Below, piece by piece: positions 62,301-64,000 of a stretch of 64,000 nt of DNA. A program made the translations under genes and the position numbers. The DNA comes from Eumeta japonica (lineage: Eukaryota > Arthropoda > Insecta > Lepidoptera > Psychidae): the NCBI GenBank assembly GCA_005406025.1, contig BGZK01000137.1, positions 124,001 to 188,000 on the forward strand. The letters run 5' to 3'. Numbering within the stretch: the first letter of the stretch is position 1; every line of letters starts with the position of its first letter. The notes beneath the pieces are model-generated. The model did not search any database, was not told where the DNA came from, and saw only the letters and a program-made list of their open reading frames with translations.

Positions 62301-62693
62301 AAAATCTTCAATTATTTGTAAGACACGTGTGTGTGTTTGCATTTGACTTTTGCGCGTGGGCGCGCGTGCGTGTGCGTGTCTATGTTAAGTTAAAACTTAC
62401 TGGAAAATAAATTTTCTCGTTACAGAGATTTAAAATTATATACCTCAGAAGCGAATTAAAATTCTCTTTTATAACAGCATTGAATTTACAATACGTTATT
62501 TTAGGAGAATTCAAAGATGACACTTGAAATATTGACGTCTGGGTAACCAAATAATAAACTTATACTTACTTTATAGCGTTAACTACGTCGGGTAGTTTTA
62601 AATTTGAAAACCCTCTGTTCTCTATCTCGGTCATGGTCTCTTGCATGACTCTCGACATGTACCCGATGTGGTCCACAACACGAACATTGTTAA
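59273..62693 (-). CDS. Secreted group-7-allergen-like protein, last four exons
   Basis: Minus-strand exons 62570-62693, 60918-61185, 59994-60116 and 59273-59395, all GT-AG and in compatible phases, 638 bp of coding sequence ending in TAA. The deduced fragment runs VVDHIGYMSRVMQETMTEIE, then FSNLKLPDVVNAI, a Tyr/Thr-rich beta segment (GNVTYTNGFLVGMETMDLL), VTLPVRLRLHEMALGFDVEA, ITFN, VRNMNTTEMTVSGFVQSL, and a C-terminal amphipathic stretch AWNGITGWISDTFVPVITDV. An amphipathic helix, a long curved beta sheet and a closing helix are the layout of the insect/mite group-7-allergen-like lipid-binding fold. The family call is from pattern only. N-glycosylation sites (NVT, NTT, NLT) and end cysteines (LCYNC) suggest secretion. 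The first exon, with any signal peptide, is not found. Confidence 0.7.
59994..60116 (-). CDS. Group-7-like gene, third visible exon
   Basis: Acceptor ATATACAG, donor TTT|GTAAGA; exactly 41 codons, phase 0 at both ends. Confidence 0.76.
60918..61185 (-). CDS. Group-7-like gene, second visible exon
   Basis: Acceptor ATTACAG, donor AAT|GTAAGT. 268 bp; completes the codon split after the previous exon and ends in phase 0. No stop over the whole exon. Confidence 0.78.
61720..62230. other. Unrecognised G+C-richer part of an intron
   Basis: Within the intron 61186-62569, the stretch around 61500-62180 is richer in G+C and looks like decayed repeat DNA, with no domain visible. Confidence 0.3.
62323..62382. 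repeat. GT/GC-rich simple repeat
   Basis: ACGTGTGTGTGTTTGC and GCGCGTGGGCGCGCGTGCGT, in the first visible intron of the minus-strand gene. Similar in kind to the tract at 4847. Confidence 0.75.
62570..62693 (-). CDS. Group-7-like gene, first visible exon
   Basis: Acceptor TTTAATAG, donor AAA|GTAAGT. It begins in phase 1 (two bases complete a split codon), so at least one upstream exon exists. Encodes the amphipathic helix around VDHIGYMSRVMQETM. Confidence 0.72.
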
Positions 62694-62862
62694 CTATTAA
62701 AAAAATGTGTATATAAGATTTTATTAAACCTGTAGAAGTGATTATGGCGTAATTAAACAATTAAATATCAGATGTTCAAAATTTACTATGTTTAATTCAT
62801 ATTTTTTTCAACTTTTTCTGGTAAATTTTTAGTTTATAGTTCTTGTGAAAGATGTGATTATT

Positions 62863-63238
62863 AAAAAACCGGACAAGTGTGAGTTAGACTGGCACACAAA
62901 GGGTTCCATACCGCAGTACAATATTTAACTCAAAATATTTTTTTAATCCTTTATGAATAAACTTCCCTCTGATCTGAGCCGAATGACTCTTGAGCGCATA
63001 TTGAGAATACACTTTTATAAGACGCTAAAAGACACGTCTTTTGTAGGGGGGCTCCCTTTAATCTTTAATTTAATTTAATTTTTATTATTTGTTATTATAG
63101 CGGCAAGAAAGATACACACTCCGAAAATTTCTACCGTCTACCTATTACGGTTCAAAAGATGCATCCCATTGACAGATAGACATACAGCGTAGACTTAGGG
63201 GCCTGTGGACACCTTTTAGCTACGGAACTCTAAAAACG
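62863..63238 (-). mobile_element. Dispersed lepidopteran-type repeat, reverse copy
   Basis: In complement it starts TTTTTAGAGTTCCGTAGC, passes an AACCGTAATAGGTAGAC segment and ends GAACCCTTTGTGTGCCAGTC then TAACTCACACTTGTCCGGTT and TTTT. The same head and tail as at 33013-33670. I know this module as abundant in moths and butterflies. It lies directly upstream of the first visible exon of the minus-strand gene. Confidence 0.7.
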
Positions 63239-63356
63239 TATTTATGAAACTATTGTTGAACGTTGTACAGATATCGTTACATTTAAAAATTACAGTTTAT
63301 CATTTGAAAAATATTTTTTTTAAAAAGTCCATTTCAATCATGCCTATTTATACATC

Positions 63357-64000
63357 CAGCGCCGGATCTAGGGGGGGGCAAGCCGGGGCCTATGCCCCGG
63401 GCGGCATGTTCAGGGGGCGGCCAAATTCACACTTTACCGACTAATGGACAACTCATCATTTACTTATTATTGTAATTTATAGGAAATGGGTGAGGAGTTT
63501 TAATTAATAAGTGACAAATTTCATTTAATATTGAGGAATACTTTATTGATCTCTCTCTGGCACAAGTTAGGAGGCGAACTAACTATGTATTTAAAAATAT
63601 ATAAAAGGTTCCTTGAGTCTTTTAAACTTATAGTTCATGTTACATGAGACGCCACACGTCATTGTATATAAACAATATAAAACTCACCGTATGTACTATA
63701 ACATGAATACTAGGAACTACATAAGATAATATATTATTAATAACTGGCTCGAAAATACGAGCGAGATTTAAGCGCCGTTGAATTCTGCCAGGAACTTTAC
63801 GTTTTAAAGAGCAAGGTCCGCTTTTATTTGGTGATATAGAAAAGGCTAAAGGTTTCTATCTCCTGCAACAGATCTATGCGCATGATTTGCAGGATGCTTT
63901 CCCTAATATTTGTATTGCCCTGCGAATTTACTCTACGCTTCCTACTACATCCGCAAGCTGTGAGCGAAGTTTCAGCAAACTAAAACTAATTAAAAATTAT
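63357..64000 (+). mobile_element. hAT transposon, left end and transposase C-terminus, cut by window edge
   Basis: The left terminus CAGCGCCGGATCTAGG is followed by a GGGGGCAAGCCGGGGCC stretch, as in many hAT elements. Only about 540 bp later the plus strand reads LQDAFPNICIALRIYSTLPT then TSASCERSFSKLKLIKNY to the window edge. This is the hAT dimerisation-domain signature. Stops precede it (for example near 63839). The short distance means the transposase body is deleted, so this looks like an internally deleted, inactive copy. The right end lies outside. Confidence 0.78.

Overview
This is a stretch of A+T-rich insect nuclear DNA, most likely from a moth or butterfly. The evidence is spliceosomal genes with GT-AG introns, a secreted type-B carboxylesterase, two mariner relics (one of the mori type familiar from moths), CR1-, Jockey- and RTE-like non-LTR relics, a Ty3/gypsy relic, hAT ends, and several short repeat types I associate with lepidopteran genomes. 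The species assignment is inference; no database was searched.

Only two host genes can be supported. On the + strand at 6483-12223 is a three-exon carboxylesterase. It has a signal peptide and an intact Ser/Glu/His triad, but two single-base insertions break the long middle exon. Removing one base at each site gives an open frame of 556 codons including the stop. On the - strand at 59273-62693 are the last four exons of a small secreted protein that most resembles the insect/mite group-7-allergen-like family. Its first exon was not found and may lie beyond the window.

The rest is intergenic or intronic DNA full of decayed mobile elements. From left to right: single-copy-looking AT-rich DNA with a few G+C-rich blocks (1-5660); degenerate 6-bp-period arrays (about 424, 5668, 13970, 27160, 45385 and 46145); the esterase with a 1-kb inverted-repeat transposon and a cluster of three hairpins in intron 1; an inverted-repeat element at 16161 related to one at 43048; a degenerate 165-bp array, a foldback element and a CR1-like LINE (19590-22250); a mori-type mariner split by a retroposed insertion with a 12-bp target duplication (23918-25447); pogo/Tigger-like and hAT-like short elements (27881-31760); a 1.08-kb inverted-repeat element (34642-35720); a gypsy relic (36085-37590); an antisense Jockey-like LINE (40440-41890); an RTE-like LINE (49780-50870); a second mariner, a second foldback and a second 160-bp array (52210-54020); a 120-bp tandem duplication (57752-57979); and a hAT element running off the right edge (63357-64000).

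No operon-like or pathway-like co-operation between genes is visible. The two host genes are unrelated in function and about 47 kb apart. I found no convincing new biological system. The best leads are the degenerate hexamer arrays, the paired foldback/array families, and the short ATG-GTAAGT first exon inside the 43-kb element.
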